NCBI GenBank assembly: GCA_002309415.1
Contig: DBXC01000003.1
Location: 337-29,197 of the forward strand
Direction of reading: 5' to 3'
Source: Dehalococcoidia bacterium UBA1222
GTDB lineage: Bacteria; Chloroflexota; Dehalococcoidia; Dehalococcoidales; UBA1222
DNA: 28,861 nt
Every line of letters starts with the position of its first letter. Position 1 is the stretch's first letter. This document shows, in pieces, positions 16,099 to 24,685 of the stretch. The translations under genes and the position numbers were made by a program. The notes beneath the pieces were generated by a model. The model did not search any database. It was given only the letters and a program-made list of their open reading frames with translations, and was not told the origin of the DNA.

Positions 16099-16475
16099 GT
16101 CTTTTTGATGAATGTCCCGCGGCATTTAGGACAGGTGATCTCGATCTTTCCTTTATGCCTGGGGACCCTTATCTTTACTTTACAGGTCGGACACTTGAAA
16201 TAGCGGTAGTGAGGGATGTTCTTTATTCGGTTGATGATCTTGCGGAACCAGTCATTTTCTTTGCGTCTTTGGTAGATGTTCTTGGAGAACATCCTGAAAT
16301 AGACCAGGAACAGCAGGATCATGCCCACTACGGATAATATGAGTCGGGGATATCCGTCTATGAAGACCATGACGACCAGAATGATGATCACGAGCAAGGA
16401 GATGAAACGGTTGAGAGTATCTGTTCCGTATCTCCCGTACATGAATTTATAGAACCAGTTTCTTAATTTGTTCAT
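16095..16475 (-). CDS. Small membrane protein with C-terminal zinc ribbon
   Basis: 126 residues if started at the ATG at 16475, which has GAGG 5 bases upstream; ATGs at 16478 and 16493 are alternatives. Two membrane helices (about 24-40 and 44-62) are followed by a basic segment and a zinc ribbon with C95-P-T-C98 and C115-P-K-C118 on the cytoplasmic side. The same architecture, with an N-terminal RYGxDxLxRF block, is common in Clostridia next to J-domain genes, but no function is established. The stop overlaps the J-domain start by four bases, so the two are co-translated and may act together, for example in membrane-linked chaperone work (inference). Confidence 0.78.
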   Translation of the reverse strand: MNKLRNWFYKFMYGRYGTDTLNRFISLLVIIILVVMVFIDGYPRLILSVVGMILLFLVYFRMFSKNIYQRRKENDWFRKIINRIKNIPHYRYFKCPTCKVKIRVPRHKGKIEITCPKCRGTFIKKT

Positions 16476-16529
16476 CATAGCCTCAAGTCTCATTCTAGTT
16501 TTTAGTTTTTTTCAGTGTCAAAAATGATA

Positions 16530-16547
16530 GTTCATCCTTTGATGAAC
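16530..16547. promoter_or_regulatory. Perfect palindrome in the divergent intergenic region
   Basis: GTTCATC (16530-16536) and GATGAAC (16541-16547) form a 7-bp perfect dyad with a 4-base centre, between the divergent zinc-ribbon and MATE genes. A further GTTCA half-site copy follows at 16550. It could be a repressor operator for the transporter, or a short hairpin; no regulator gene adjoins it directly. Confidence 0.35.
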
Positions 16548-16579
16548 AAGTTCAGTCACAGCATTGAAGTCTGAAAAAA

Positions 16580-18343
16580 ATGAACAGTGAAGGCAATAAG
16601 AGTAGAATTATGCTCATGCTTAAGAAAAGTGGTTTTTGCGAAAAGAAATTCAGCTCCATGCTGATATCCGGTACGTTTACCAAAGCAGTAATGTACCTGA
16701 TGCTGCTTAGTGACAGCATCATTGCCGGATATTTTATAGGCCAATCTGGCGTTGCTGGGATTAATGCAATCACACCGGTGACGGCTTTTATTACATTTTT
16801 CGGAGATCTGCTTTCAACTGGTGTCGGAATCGTTTTCGCACGGAAAATAGGTGCTATGAGGAAGCAGCGGGCCGATGAAATCTATGGCCAGGGACTTATC
16901 CTCAGTATCGGTATCGGTCTGTTGTCTGCGCTTTTGATCTTCGTATTCCAAAACCTTTATTTCAGTTTGAGCGGTATCACGGGCGACATCCTTGATCAGG
17001 CACTTCAGTACTATCGCTTTATTCCTATCAACGCTTTCTTGACCATTGTTATCTTCTATTTGGAACAAATGGTCTATAGCGACGGAGACGAGCTTTGCAA
17101 TAATATCTGCTATGGATTTCAGATTGTTGGGAACATCGTTTGTTCTGTGATTTTGGCCAATTTCCTGGGAATGACCGGCATCATCCTTGGATCCATTGTG
17201 GGTAACAGTCTGGGCATCCTTACCTGTCTTTGGCACTATTTCCGCAAGGGAAATACGCTTCACTTCGTATGGCACCTGTCATTTAAAGATTTCCTGCTGA
17301 CATCACGTTACAGTATCGTAGATTCTTCGGTATATATCTGCTGGGGTCTGATGGACTACGTGATGATAGGGTTTATCTCAAGCCGCTATGGCGACTCTGG
17401 TTTGATCACTCTCGCTGTGGTCGTCAGCTTGATCGAGTTTGGTGTCGTAATGGACGGCGTTGGAATGGCGATGCAGCCGTTGATCAGCACTTATTTTGGA
17501 GAGAAGAATCATCAGCTCATCAAGAGAGTCATGAAGTCGGGTATCAAAGCTGCGATCATAGAGGGTATAGTGGCAACGATCCTCATTTGGATTTTTGCAC
17601 AACAGTTCTGTGCTTTGTTCGGTATCACTGGCGGTGAGGCACTTGCTCCTTCGATTACAGCCCTTCGCATCGTATCGCTTGGATTTGTGTTTTGCAGTCT
17701 TGTATCGCTTACGACTTCGTACTATATGCTGATCGACCATATACGCATGGCGACCAGCATCGCGTGCCTGCAAAATGGCTTGTTATATATGCTTTTACCC
17801 ATGTTTGGTTCAGTTTTATTTGGATTCAACGGAATGTGGGCTGGCTATATCGTTGCTCCGATCCTGACTCTTGTCATAGCCATGTCTTATGTTTATCTAC
17901 GATTCGGTAAAAATGATTTCCCGTTCCTTTTAAAGGACATGGGGGCTGAGATCATAGTTATGGACGATACTCTTACGACTGAGATCGTTTCCAAATTTTC
18001 TGAAGACGTTGGGAACATTTTGGAATCTCATGACTACCCCAAGACAGAAGCAAACCGTGCAGCACTGTTTGTTGAGGAAATCGGTCTGACTATATTAGAA
18101 AACAATAAAAATGCCAAGAAACATATCCTGGTTGAGATATCGCTTTTCTTTGAATCCGATTCTGTTCTTATCATTGAGCGGGATTCGGGAGAATTGTTCG
18201 ACCTGACGGATCCTGATCTCAGTATCAAAGGACTTAGTGGATTCACTCTTAGTGGTTTGATGGAAGCCCAAAAGGAAAAATCCTATCTTGTGACTACTGG
18301 TTACAACAGGAATATGATACGCTTTTCTCGCAATGAAGCGTAG
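16580..18343 (+). CDS. MATE-family transporter fused to a C-terminal histidine-kinase-like ATPase domain
   Basis: 587 residues. Residues about 20-450 are a 12-helix MATE-type (MOP superfamily) transporter with two pseudo-repeats, starting LISGTFTKAVMYLMLLSDSIIAGYFIG. The final ~130 residues (from about 454) are soluble and resemble the GHKL/RsbW-type ATPase fold: an N-box-like EEIGLTILENN (499-509) and a G1-box-like RDSGELFD (534-541). MATE proteins export cationic drugs or metabolites by Na+/H+ exchange; the appended domain could gate or sense, but this is inference. The start has no good ribosome site; the ATG at 16610 is an alternative. No clear terminator follows, only an AT-only repeat, before the MerR promoter. 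Confidence 0.85.
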   Translation: MNSEGNKSRIMLMLKKSGFCEKKFSSMLISGTFTKAVMYLMLLSDSIIAGYFIGQSGVAGINAITPVTAFITFFGDLLSTGVGIVFARKIGAMRKQRADEIYGQGLILSIGIGLLSALLIFVFQNLYFSLSGITGDILDQALQYYRFIPINAFLTIVIFYLEQMVYSDGDELCNNICYGFQIVGNIVCSVILANFLGMTGIILGSIVGNSLGILTCLWHYFRKGNTLHFVWHLSFKDFLLTSRYSIVDSSVYICWGLMDYVMIGFISSRYGDSGLITLAVVVSLIEFGVVMDGVGMAMQPLISTYFGEKNHQLIKRVMKSGIKAAIIEGIVATILIWIFAQQFCALFGITGGEALAPSITALRIVSLGFVFCSLVSLTTSYYMLIDHIRMATSIACLQNGLLYMLLPMFGSVLFGFNGMWAGYIVAPILTLVIAMSYVYLRFGKNDFPFLLKDMGAEIIVMDDTLTTEIVSKFSEDVGNILESHDYPKTEANRAALFVEEIGLTILENNKNAKKHILVEISLFFESDSVLIIERDSGELFDLTDPDLSIKGLSGFTLSGLMEAQKEKSYLVTTGYNRNMIRFSRNEA

Positions 18344-18401
18344 AATCCTAGATTGTTTGAGTTTTTTAGAATAATTTTAAAAAATCACCTTACGTAACCT
18401 A

Positions 18402-18432
18402 TTGTTTGTTACGCTGGGTAACCCTCTAGGAT
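18402..18432 (+). promoter_or_regulatory. MerR-type promoter with 19-bp spacer and dyad operator
   Basis: A -35 box TTGTTT (18402-18407) and a -10-like TAGGAT (18427-18432) are separated by 19 bases, the elongated spacing that MerR regulators untwist. Filling the spacer is a dyad GTTAC (18408-18412) and GTAAC (18418-18422); another GTAAC lies at 18394-18398. This strongly suggests autoregulation by the MerR protein encoded immediately downstream. Confidence 0.65.
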
Positions 18433-18456
18433 GGCTGTCATAGGAGGTGAAATGCT

Positions 18457-19194
18457 ATGTCAAAATACACGACAGGGGAGTTGGCTAAACTCTGCGGGGT
18501 AACGGTCCGGACCGTACAATACTATGATACCCGCGGAATCCTGACTCCTTCTGAACTCTCCGAAGGCGGCCGACGTCTCTATACTGATGAGGATCTCCGT
18601 ATGATGAAGATCATCTGTTTCTTAAGGGAACTGGGTTTCGGTATCGATCCTATCTCCCAGCTCCTTGCCGAAGATGATCCTGCCAGTGTTATCTCTCTGC
18701 TAATCGACCAGCAGGAACAATCCCTCAAGGAAGAAGTCGAGGAAAGAGAAGAGAAACTCAGAAAGATAAATGAACTCCGTTCGGGCCTTAGGGAGATGAA
18801 AAACTACTCTTTAGATTCTATCGGCGACATAGCTTATAAGATGTCCAATAGAGATTATCTGAAAAAGTTCCGAACCATCTCTTTGCTGTTCGGGATCCCG
18901 CTGGCTCTACTTCAGGTCACATCGATCGTTTTATGGATCATGAAAGGATGGTGGTGGCTATTTGTCATATGGCTCGTCCTCTCAATGATTTTCGGTATCC
19001 TCTTCTCCTGGATGTATGTCAAGAACACGGCATATATCTGTCCCCAGTGTCATAAGATATTCCAGCCCCGTTTCAAAGAAGCGTTCTTTGCCAATCACAC
19101 TCCGTCGACCAGGAAGCTGACTTGTCCGTCATGCGGTCATAAAGGTTTCTGCGTCGAAGTATCTGCTAAGGAGTTGGAAAAGAATGGAAAATAA
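18457..19194 (+). CDS. MerR-family regulator with two membrane helices and a zinc ribbon
   Basis: 245 residues; AGGAGG lies 9 bases before the ATG. Residues 1-70 are a MerR winged helix (YTTGELAKLCGVTVRTVQYYD, given here only as the opening block; RRLYTDEDL follows). A charged coiled coil (85-115) provides dimerisation. Two membrane helices (about 141-161 and 164-188) and a C-terminal zinc ribbon (C195, C198, C223, C226) replace the usual effector domain, so the DNA-binding region would sit at the membrane. The gene overlaps the CPBP gene by 11 bases, suggesting that its target is this two-gene operon. The effector is unknown; membrane stress or a membrane-active compound is a reasonable guess. 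Confidence 0.88.
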   Translation: MSKYTTGELAKLCGVTVRTVQYYDTRGILTPSELSEGGRRLYTDEDLRMMKIICFLRELGFGIDPISQLLAEDDPASVISLLIDQQEQSLKEEVEEREEKLRKINELRSGLREMKNYSLDSIGDIAYKMSNRDYLKKFRTISLLFGIPLALLQVTSIVLWIMKGWWWLFVIWLVLSMIFGILFSWMYVKNTAYICPQCHKIFQPRFKEAFFANHTPSTRKLTCPSCGHKGFCVEVSAKELEKNGK

Positions 19195-20059
19195 TGAATT
19201 CAACAAGTCTCAGGTCATAAAGTATCTGTTATTCACTTTCATCGTCGCCTGGATCATCCAGATCGGTGTCTATTTTATTGCCAAGGGCGGAAATGAGATT
19301 CTTTCCAGGTTCGTCATGGCTCTCATGATGTTTGTCCCTCTCCTGGGTGTTCTGGTGGCCCGCAAGAGTCTGAAGGGCATGGGCTGGATTCCCAAGGGCA
19401 AGAAGGTCGTCCTTCCTCTGGTCGCATCCTGGTTTGCCCCCATTATCTTTACGGCTCTCGGTGCGCTTTTGTATTTCCTCGTCTTCCCATCTCATTTCGA
19501 TGCTTCAGGGCAGGCTATGGACGGTTTCCTTCTTGAACAGCTTGAAGCTGCCGGCATCTCTTATTCCGTCTATCTCATCATCTCCATCGTCGCCTGTGTC
19601 ACATACGCTCCTATCATCAATACTGTCGTTGCTCTCGGCGAAGAAGTGGGCTGGCGAGGTTTTCTGTATCCTCAGTTGAAAGATAAGTTTGGCATTAAAG
19701 CAGGACGTATCTTCGGTGGTATCATCTGGGGCATCTGGCACTGGCCTCTCATTTGGCTGATCGGCTATGAATATGGCACGGAGTACTTCGGGTATCCTGT
19801 CATCGGTATGCTGGTCTTCCTGGTCTTTACGGTCGCTCTCGGTATTATCGAAGACTGGGTCTATGAGAAGAGCGGAACTATTTGGGTCCCGGCACTTTTG
19901 CATGGTTCTGTTAATGCCGCGGCTACATTGCCCATTATGTTCCTGGTCTCCGGAACAGGTTCTGCGATGCTTTTAGGGCCGGTTCCCAATGGTCTTTTGG
20001 CTGGCCTTCCTATGATCATCATGGCGGTCTTCCTCTTTGTCCGTTCCGCTAAGAACTGA
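19184..20059 (+). CDS. CPBP-family intramembrane metalloprotease (Abi/CAAX-type)
   Basis: 291 residues with about eight membrane helices. The three CPBP motifs are present: EEVGWRGFLYPQL (153-165, Glu153-Glu154 and Arg158), HWPLIW (186-191) and HGSVNA (240-245, His240, Asn244). The family includes Rce1-like CAAX proteases and bacterial proteins for bacteriocin maturation or immunity and for anti-sigma factor cleavage; the substrate here is unknown. The ATG lies inside the end of the MerR gene, with AAGGAG about 10 bases upstream, so the two are coupled and presumably share MerR control. A strong hairpin terminator follows. Confidence 0.9.
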   Translation: MENNEFNKSQVIKYLLFTFIVAWIIQIGVYFIAKGGNEILSRFVMALMMFVPLLGVLVARKSLKGMGWIPKGKKVVLPLVASWFAPIIFTALGALLYFLVFPSHFDASGQAMDGFLLEQLEAAGISYSVYLIISIVACVTYAPIINTVVALGEEVGWRGFLYPQLKDKFGIKAGRIFGGIIWGIWHWPLIWLIGYEYGTEYFGYPVIGMLVFLVFTVALGIIEDWVYEKSGTIWVPALLHGSVNAAATLPIMFLVSGTGSAMLLGPVPNGLLAGLPMIIMAVFLFVRSAKN

Positions 20060-20076
20060 TGACTGGTTTTTGTCAT

Positions 20077-20118
20077 AAAAAGTCCCATGTGAAGATAAAC
20101 TATCCTTGGGACTTTTTT
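20077..20118 (+). terminator. Terminator after the merR-CPBP operon
   Basis: An 11-bp inverted repeat, AAAAAGTCCCA (20077-20087) and TGGGACTTTTT (20107-20117), ends in a run of T. It begins 17 bases past the CPBP stop and is a textbook Rho-independent terminator that isolates the pur operon promoter. Confidence 0.88.
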
Positions 20119-20139
20119 ATTTCTCATCTTGTCGATTTA

Positions 20140-20169
20140 TTGAATGACGGCATCTCAAATTGTTATAAT
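20140..20169 (+). promoter_or_regulatory. Promoter of the pur operon
   Basis: TTGAAT (20140-20145), an 18-base spacer and a consensus TATAAT (20164-20169) preceded by TG one base upstream (extended -10). The start of transcription would fall near 20176, just ahead of the ZTP riboswitch. Confidence 0.75.
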
Positions 20170-20184
20170 TTCTCTGTTAAAAAC

Positions 20185-20321
20185 AGGGAAGGTTCTCTTG
20201 TGCTGACGGGTTATGTGGAGCACCACAGTGTGGAAGAGAATCTTTGGTTAGTTGCCATTGATCGTCGACCGTCTGGGCGTGCAGGGCTTTATTTATAGAG
20301 CCAGTGCGCCTTTTTTATTTT
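20185..20321 (+). promoter_or_regulatory. ZTP (pfl) riboswitch with terminator expression platform
   Basis: The first domain has stem GGTTCTCTT (20191-20199) with AAGAGAATC (20234-20242), enclosing the conserved CTGAC segment and a GTGG/CCAC hairpin (20215-20218, 20223-20226). The second domain holds CCGTCTGGGC (20269-20278), matching the hallmark CCGCCTGGGC. GACGG (20205-20209) pairs perfectly with CCGTC (20269-20273), the expected pseudoknot in a covaried form. The GGGC of the aptamer also begins a terminator stem (about 20275-20310, GGCG with CGCC at the base) followed by TTTTTTATTTT. ZTP/ZMP, which accumulates when 10-formyl-THF is short, would stabilise the pseudoknot, block the terminator and turn on the operon. 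Confidence 0.9.
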
Positions 20322-20334
20322 GAGAGGTCTATAC

Positions 20335-20826
20335 ATGAAAAAGATTGGTATTGTGATGGGAAGTGACAGCGACGTTCCTGTAATCAAAAAAGCAACCGCT
20401 GTACTCGATGAATTCAAGGTCCCTTATGAGATCCACGTATATTCAGCCCACAGGACTCCGTGTGAAGCCCGTGATTTTGCAAAGAATGCTGCCGCCAATG
20501 ATTTCGGTGTCATCATCGCTGCAGCCGGTATGGCTGCACATCTTGCAGGTGCTATCGCTTCCGAAACGATACTTCCTGTTATCGGTATTCCCTGTAAATC
20601 CACTAATCTCGATGGTCTCGATGCACTCCTAGCTACCGTCCAGATGCCTTCCGGTATTCCCGTCGCCACTGTCGCTATCGACGGCGGTGCCAATGCCGCT
20701 ATCTTAGCTATTCAGATCCTGGCTCTTTCCGATGCCAAGCTTGCCAAGAAGCTCCAGGATAAAAGAAACAAAGATGCAAAAGCCGTCCTTGAGAAGGACA
20801 AGAATATTTTAGAGAAACTTAAATAG
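20335..20826 (+). CDS. purE: N5-carboxyaminoimidazole ribonucleotide mutase (class I PurE)
   Basis: 163 residues. PurE forms CAIR in de novo purine synthesis. Seen: GSDSD (9-13), [16 protein letters not shown], a [14 protein letters not shown] block and ANAAILA near the end, all standard for PurE. The ATG at 20335 has GAGAGG 7 bases upstream; an in-frame TTG at 20320 lies in the terminator T-run and is unlikely. It is the first gene of the pur operon, directly behind the ZTP riboswitch. No purK is in the window, so the carboxylated substrate must come from a purK elsewhere or from bicarbonate chemistry. Confidence 0.95.
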   Translation: MKKIGIVMGSDSDVPVIKKATAVLDEFKVPYEIHVYSAHRTPCEARDFAKNAAANDFGVIIAAAGMAAHLAGAIASETILPVIGIPCKSTNLDGLDALLATVQMPSGIPVATVAIDGGANAAILAIQILALSDAKLAKKLQDKRNKDAKAVLEKDKNILEKLK

Positions 20827-20843
20827 AGAGAGAGTATAAAAAA

Positions 20844-21524
20844 ATGGAACTGCTTTACACCGGTAAAACCAAGAATGTTTACAAACTTCCCAACGGCAAT
20901 TATCTTCTCAAGTTCAAGGATGACTGCACCGGCGCTGACGGCGTATTCGATCCCGGTATGAACACTATCGGCCTCACCATTGAGGGCGTAGGCGACGTCA
21001 ATCTCCGAATGTCCATCTACTACTTCGAGAAACTCAATGCCGCTGGTATCCGTACCCACTATGTTTCTGCAGACCTTGCTAACACCACTATGGAAGTCCG
21101 ACCTGCAAAGGTCTTCGGCAAGGGCCTCGAAGTCATCTGCCGAGTCAAGGCTGTAGGCAGCTTCTATCGACGTTATTCTGATTACATCAAGGAAGCAGCA
21201 GATCTTCCTTTCTATGTTGAGACCACTTTCAAAGATGATGCCAAGGGCGATCCCTTGGTCACCCGCGATGGTCTTATCGATCTCGGCATCATGACTGGCG
21301 AACAGTACGATGCTATCAAAGAGATGACTCAGAAGATCACCAAGTTCGTTGCTGACGATATGAAGGCTAAGGGCCTCGATCTCTATGACATCAAGTTCGA
21401 ATTCGGTTACGACGAGAACGGCAAAGTCATGCTCATCGATGAGATCGCATCCGGCAACATGCGCGTTTACAAGAACGGACAGTATATCCAGCCTATGGAT
21501 CTGTCCAAGATGTTCTTTGCATAG
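20844..21524 (+). CDS. purC: SAICAR synthetase
   Basis: 226 residues, slightly shorter than the usual ~235. PurC ligates aspartate to CAIR using ATP. Seen: YTGKTKNVY (5-13), [27 protein letters not shown] and [13 protein letters not shown] near the C-terminus, where most PurC have DEISPDSMR; the variation is typical of a clostridial subgroup. The start follows a weak GAGAGAG, 17 bases after purE, consistent with one transcript. No frameshift or loss of ATP-binding residues is evident. Confidence 0.93.
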   Translation: MELLYTGKTKNVYKLPNGNYLLKFKDDCTGADGVFDPGMNTIGLTIEGVGDVNLRMSIYYFEKLNAAGIRTHYVSADLANTTMEVRPAKVFGKGLEVICRVKAVGSFYRRYSDYIKEAADLPFYVETTFKDDAKGDPLVTRDGLIDLGIMTGEQYDAIKEMTQKITKFVADDMKAKGLDLYDIKFEFGYDENGKVMLIDEIASGNMRVYKNGQYIQPMDLSKMFFA

Positions 21525-21593
21525 ATATAGACTTCACAACTAAATAAAAACTAAGCAGTTGTCCGGTTCGGATGATAGAGAGGGAGATTCAGA

Positions 21594-23018
21594 TTGGGCG
21601 CTTTCTTTGGTATTGTTAGCAAACGTGACGTCATTTCAGACGTTTTCTTTGGGACTGATTATCATTCCCATTTAGGCACCAAACGCGGTGGCATGGCCGC
21701 ATACGACTCTCAGATCGGTCTCCAGAGAGAGATCCATAATATCGAGAATTCTCCTTTCAGGACTAAGTTCGAGAATATCCACAGGGATATGAAGGGCACG
21801 TCCGCTATCGGCTGTATCTCCGATTTCGATCCTCAGCCATTGCTCATCAGATCGAAGCTTGGCGTTTACGCCATTGCTATCGTTGGACGTATCCTCAATC
21901 AGGATAAACTCATCGATTCTTTCCTCTCAGATTATTCCGGACATTTTGAAGCTATGACAGGTGGAGCCATTAATTCCACCGAGATCGTTGCAGCTCTTAT
22001 CAACAGCAAGAAGACGTATGCCGAAGGCATCGAGTTTGCACAGTCTGTCATTGAAGGCACTGCTTCTATTATCATCCTCAAGGACGACGGTAATATCATC
22101 GTTGCACGAGATAGAGTAGGCAGACTACCTGTCGTTATCGGTAAGAACAACGACGGCTTTGCTGTCACTTTCGAATCATTCGCTTTTGAGAAGCTGGGAT
22201 ATGCTGATCACAGTGAACTGGGTCCTGGTGAGATCGCTGAGATCACGTCCTCCGAGATCAAGCAGCTTAAAGCTCCCGGATCCGAGATGCGTATCTGTTC
22301 CTTCCTCTGGAGCTATTACGGTTATCCCACATCTAACTATGAAGGCGTTAACGTTGAAGTCATGCGATACCGCAACGGTCATATCATGGCCAAGCGTGAT
22401 AAAGAAACTATGCCTGATATGAAAGTCGACTATGTCTGCGGCGTACCTGATTCCGGCATCCCTCATGCCATCGGCTATTCCAATGAATCCGGTATCCCGT
22501 TCGCTCGTGCTTTCATCAAATACACTCCTACTTGGTCCCGCAGCTTCATGCCCACTGATCAGACACAGCGAAACAAGGTCGCCAAGATGAAGCTTATCGC
22601 AGTTCCTGAGCTCATCAAGGATAAAGACCTGCTCTTCGTCGATGACTCTGTCGTACGCGGCACTCAGTTACGAGAAACCGTTGAGTTCCTTCTTGAGAGC
22701 GGTGCCAAATCAGTTAATATGCGTTCCGCTTGTCCGCCGATCATGTTCGGCTGCAAATATCTTAACTTCTCCCGCGCTACCAGCGATATGGAACTCATCG
22801 CTCGCCGCATCATGTTTGAACTGGAAGGCGAAGAATCTCTCAAGTATGTCGAAGAGTATAGCTCTCCGGATACAGAACGCGGAAAGAAGCTCCGAAAGAT
22901 CATCTGTGATGAACTTCACCTTACATCCATAGAATTCCAGACCATTGAGGGCGTGATTGCTGCAATCGGTCTCGAACCCTGCAAGCTCTGCACTTACTGC
23001 TGGACGGGAAAGGAGTAG
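21594..23018 (+). CDS. purF: Amidophosphoribosyltransferase family protein with degenerate glutaminase domain
   Basis: 474 residues from a TTG start with AGAGGGAG 7 bases upstream; the frame is closed by TAG at 21576, so no other start is possible. Active PurF begins with a catalytic Cys (CGIFG); this one begins GAFFG. The Arg of the RYST motif is replaced (GCISDFD) and the oxyanion NG motif reads VGR, so the Ntn glutaminase site looks dead. The phosphoribosyltransferase half is intact: [12 protein letters not shown], the PRPP loop [16 protein letters not shown], and cluster-type Cys residues including CKLCTYC at the C-terminus. It probably makes phosphoribosylamine from free ammonia, or from ammonia delivered by another protein (inference). 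Similar GGFFG proteins occur in other Clostridia and Bacteroidota. Confidence 0.88.
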   Translation: MGAFFGIVSKRDVISDVFFGTDYHSHLGTKRGGMAAYDSQIGLQREIHNIENSPFRTKFENIHRDMKGTSAIGCISDFDPQPLLIRSKLGVYAIAIVGRILNQDKLIDSFLSDYSGHFEAMTGGAINSTEIVAALINSKKTYAEGIEFAQSVIEGTASIIILKDDGNIIVARDRVGRLPVVIGKNNDGFAVTFESFAFEKLGYADHSELGPGEIAEITSSEIKQLKAPGSEMRICSFLWSYYGYPTSNYEGVNVEVMRYRNGHIMAKRDKETMPDMKVDYVCGVPDSGIPHAIGYSNESGIPFARAFIKYTPTWSRSFMPTDQTQRNKVAKMKLIAVPELIKDKDLLFVDDSVVRGTQLRETVEFLLESGAKSVNMRSACPPIMFGCKYLNFSRATSDMELIARRIMFELEGEESLKYVEEYSSPDTERGKKLRKIICDELHLTSIEFQTIEGVIAAIGLEPCKLCTYCWTGKE

Positions 23019-23023
23019 GATAC

Positions 23024-24064
23024 ATGAACAACGAATCTCGTTCTGACAGCTATGCAAAGTCCGGTGTCGATATCACTGCCGGCTATAAAGCTGTTGAACT
23101 CATGAAACAATACATCGCGAAGACTGCTGTGAATTCTTCCAATTCCATCGGTGACTTCGGCGGTCTCTTCCCCTTGGACCTTACTGGTTACAAGCATCCC
23201 ATCCTGGTCTCCGGCACGGATGGTGTAGGGACCAAATTAAAGATCGCATTCCTTATGGATAAGCATGACACTGTTGGTATCGACTGCGTTGCTATGTGCG
23301 TCAATGACGTCGTCTGCTGCGGCGCCAAACCTTTATTCTTCCTGGATTATATTGCCTGCGGTAAGAACTATCCCGAGAAGATCGCAATGATCGTAAAAGG
23401 CATCTGCGACGGTTGTATCCAGGCCGGCTCCGAAGTAGTAGGCGGTGAGACCGCAGAGATGCCGGGTTTCTATCCCGTTGATGAATATGACCTGGCAGGT
23501 TTTTCTGTTGGTATCGTAGACCGAGAAAAGGTCATCGATAAGAAGACCATGAAAGAGGGCGATGCCATCATTGCTCTGCCTTCATCCGGTGTTCATTCCA
23601 ATGGTTTCTCATTGGTACGACGTGTCTTCGATATTGAGAATGCTGATATCATGAAACCGGTTGCTGAACTCGGCGGTAAATCACTGGGAGAAACTCTCCT
23701 TACTCCCACCAAGATCTATGTTAAATCTATCCTTGCCGTATTGGATAAGGTCAAAGTTAAGGGCATTTCCCACATCACCGGCGGCGGTTTCTATGAGAAC
23801 ATCCCCAGATGTATCCCAGATGGCCTCTGCGCTGAGATCAAGAAGGACGATGTTAAGATCCTTCCCATCTTCAAACTCATCCAGAAGGCCGGTGACATTC
23901 CCGAACGTGATATGTTTAATACGTTCAACATGGGTGTTGGAATGATCGTAGTAGTCGATAAAGCCGATGTCGATACAACTTTATCGATTCTTAAAGCTAA
24001 TGGAGAAGATGCTTATGTTCTCGGCAGCATCATTAAGAACGATTCGAAGGTGAAACTGATCTGA
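23024..24064 (+). CDS. purM: AIR synthetase (phosphoribosylformylglycinamidine cyclo-ligase)
   Basis: 346 residues, normal length. PurM closes the imidazole ring of FGAM with ATP to give AIR. Seen: [19 protein letters not shown] at the N-terminus, [13 protein letters not shown], the dinucleotide-flanking [18 protein letters not shown] block, [24 protein letters not shown] and [13 protein letters not shown]. All are standard. The ATG is 5 bases after purF with AAGGAG inside the purF end, and the stop overlaps the purN start. Confidence 0.96.
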   Translation: MNNESRSDSYAKSGVDITAGYKAVELMKQYIAKTAVNSSNSIGDFGGLFPLDLTGYKHPILVSGTDGVGTKLKIAFLMDKHDTVGIDCVAMCVNDVVCCGAKPLFFLDYIACGKNYPEKIAMIVKGICDGCIQAGSEVVGGETAEMPGFYPVDEYDLAGFSVGIVDREKVIDKKTMKEGDAIIALPSSGVHSNGFSLVRRVFDIENADIMKPVAELGGKSLGETLLTPTKIYVKSILAVLDKVKVKGISHITGGGFYENIPRCIPDGLCAEIKKDDVKILPIFKLIQKAGDIPERDMFNTFNMGVGMIVVVDKADVDTTLSILKANGEDAYVLGSIIKNDSKVKLI

Positions 24065-24672
24065 TGACAAAAAAGATAAAAGTCTGTGTTCTCGTTTCCG
24101 GCGGAGGCACTAACCTCCAGGCCATCATCGATGCCCAGAAGGCAGGAATCATCAAATCTGCTGAAGTATCTTTAGTCATCTCAAATAAACGCAGTGCCTA
24201 TGCTCTTGAAAGAGCTGCTAATGCCGGAATCCCCGGCATCTTCATTTCAAAGAAAGAACTTGGTTCCCAGGAAGCTTTCGAAGATGCGATCATTAAAGCC
24301 ATCGATGAAGCCGGATGTCAGCTCATCGTTTTGGCTGGTTTCCTCAGTATCCTCAGTGAAAAGTTCACTTCATATTATGACCATCAGATTATCAACGTTC
24401 ATCCGTCTTTGATCCCGTCCTTCTGCGGAGCTGGTTTTTATGGACTCAAAGTCCACGAAGCAGCATTGGAAAAGGGCGTTAAGGTCACTGGTGCCACCGT
24501 TCATTTCGTTAATGAGATCCCGGACGGCGGTGAGATCATCATGCAGAAAGCGGTCGAAGTCGAGGACGGAGATACGCCCGAAGTCTTGCAGAAACGTGTT
24601 ATGGAACAGGCAGAATGGATCATCCTTCCTCGTTCCGTTGAATTAGTAGCTAAAAAGATGCTTTCAAAATAA
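24064..24672 (+). CDS. purN: Phosphoribosylglycinamide formyltransferase (10-formyl-THF dependent)
   Basis: 202 residues. PurN transfers a formyl group from 10-formyl-THF to GAR. Seen: VLVSGGGTNLQAI at the N-terminus, AGFLSILS, the active-site INVHPSLIPSF with the catalytic Asn and His, and ATVHFVNEIPDGGEII with the catalytic Asp. Start and stop overlap with purM as TGATG, so the two are translationally coupled. As a formyl-folate user it is one of the steps whose stall the upstream ZTP riboswitch reports. Confidence 0.96.
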   Translation: MTKKIKVCVLVSGGGTNLQAIIDAQKAGIIKSAEVSLVISNKRSAYALERAANAGIPGIFISKKELGSQEAFEDAIIKAIDEAGCQLIVLAGFLSILSEKFTSYYDHQIINVHPSLIPSFCGAGFYGLKVHEAALEKGVKVTGATVHFVNEIPDGGEIIMQKAVEVEDGDTPEVLQKRVMEQAEWIILPRSVELVAKKMLSK

Positions 24673-24685
24673 AGAGGGGTAAGAA

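Noticed and set aside
20059..20298. Short plus-strand open frame between the CPBP gene and purE
   Set aside because: It spans a terminator, the pur promoter and the ZTP aptamer, which explain the sequence fully.
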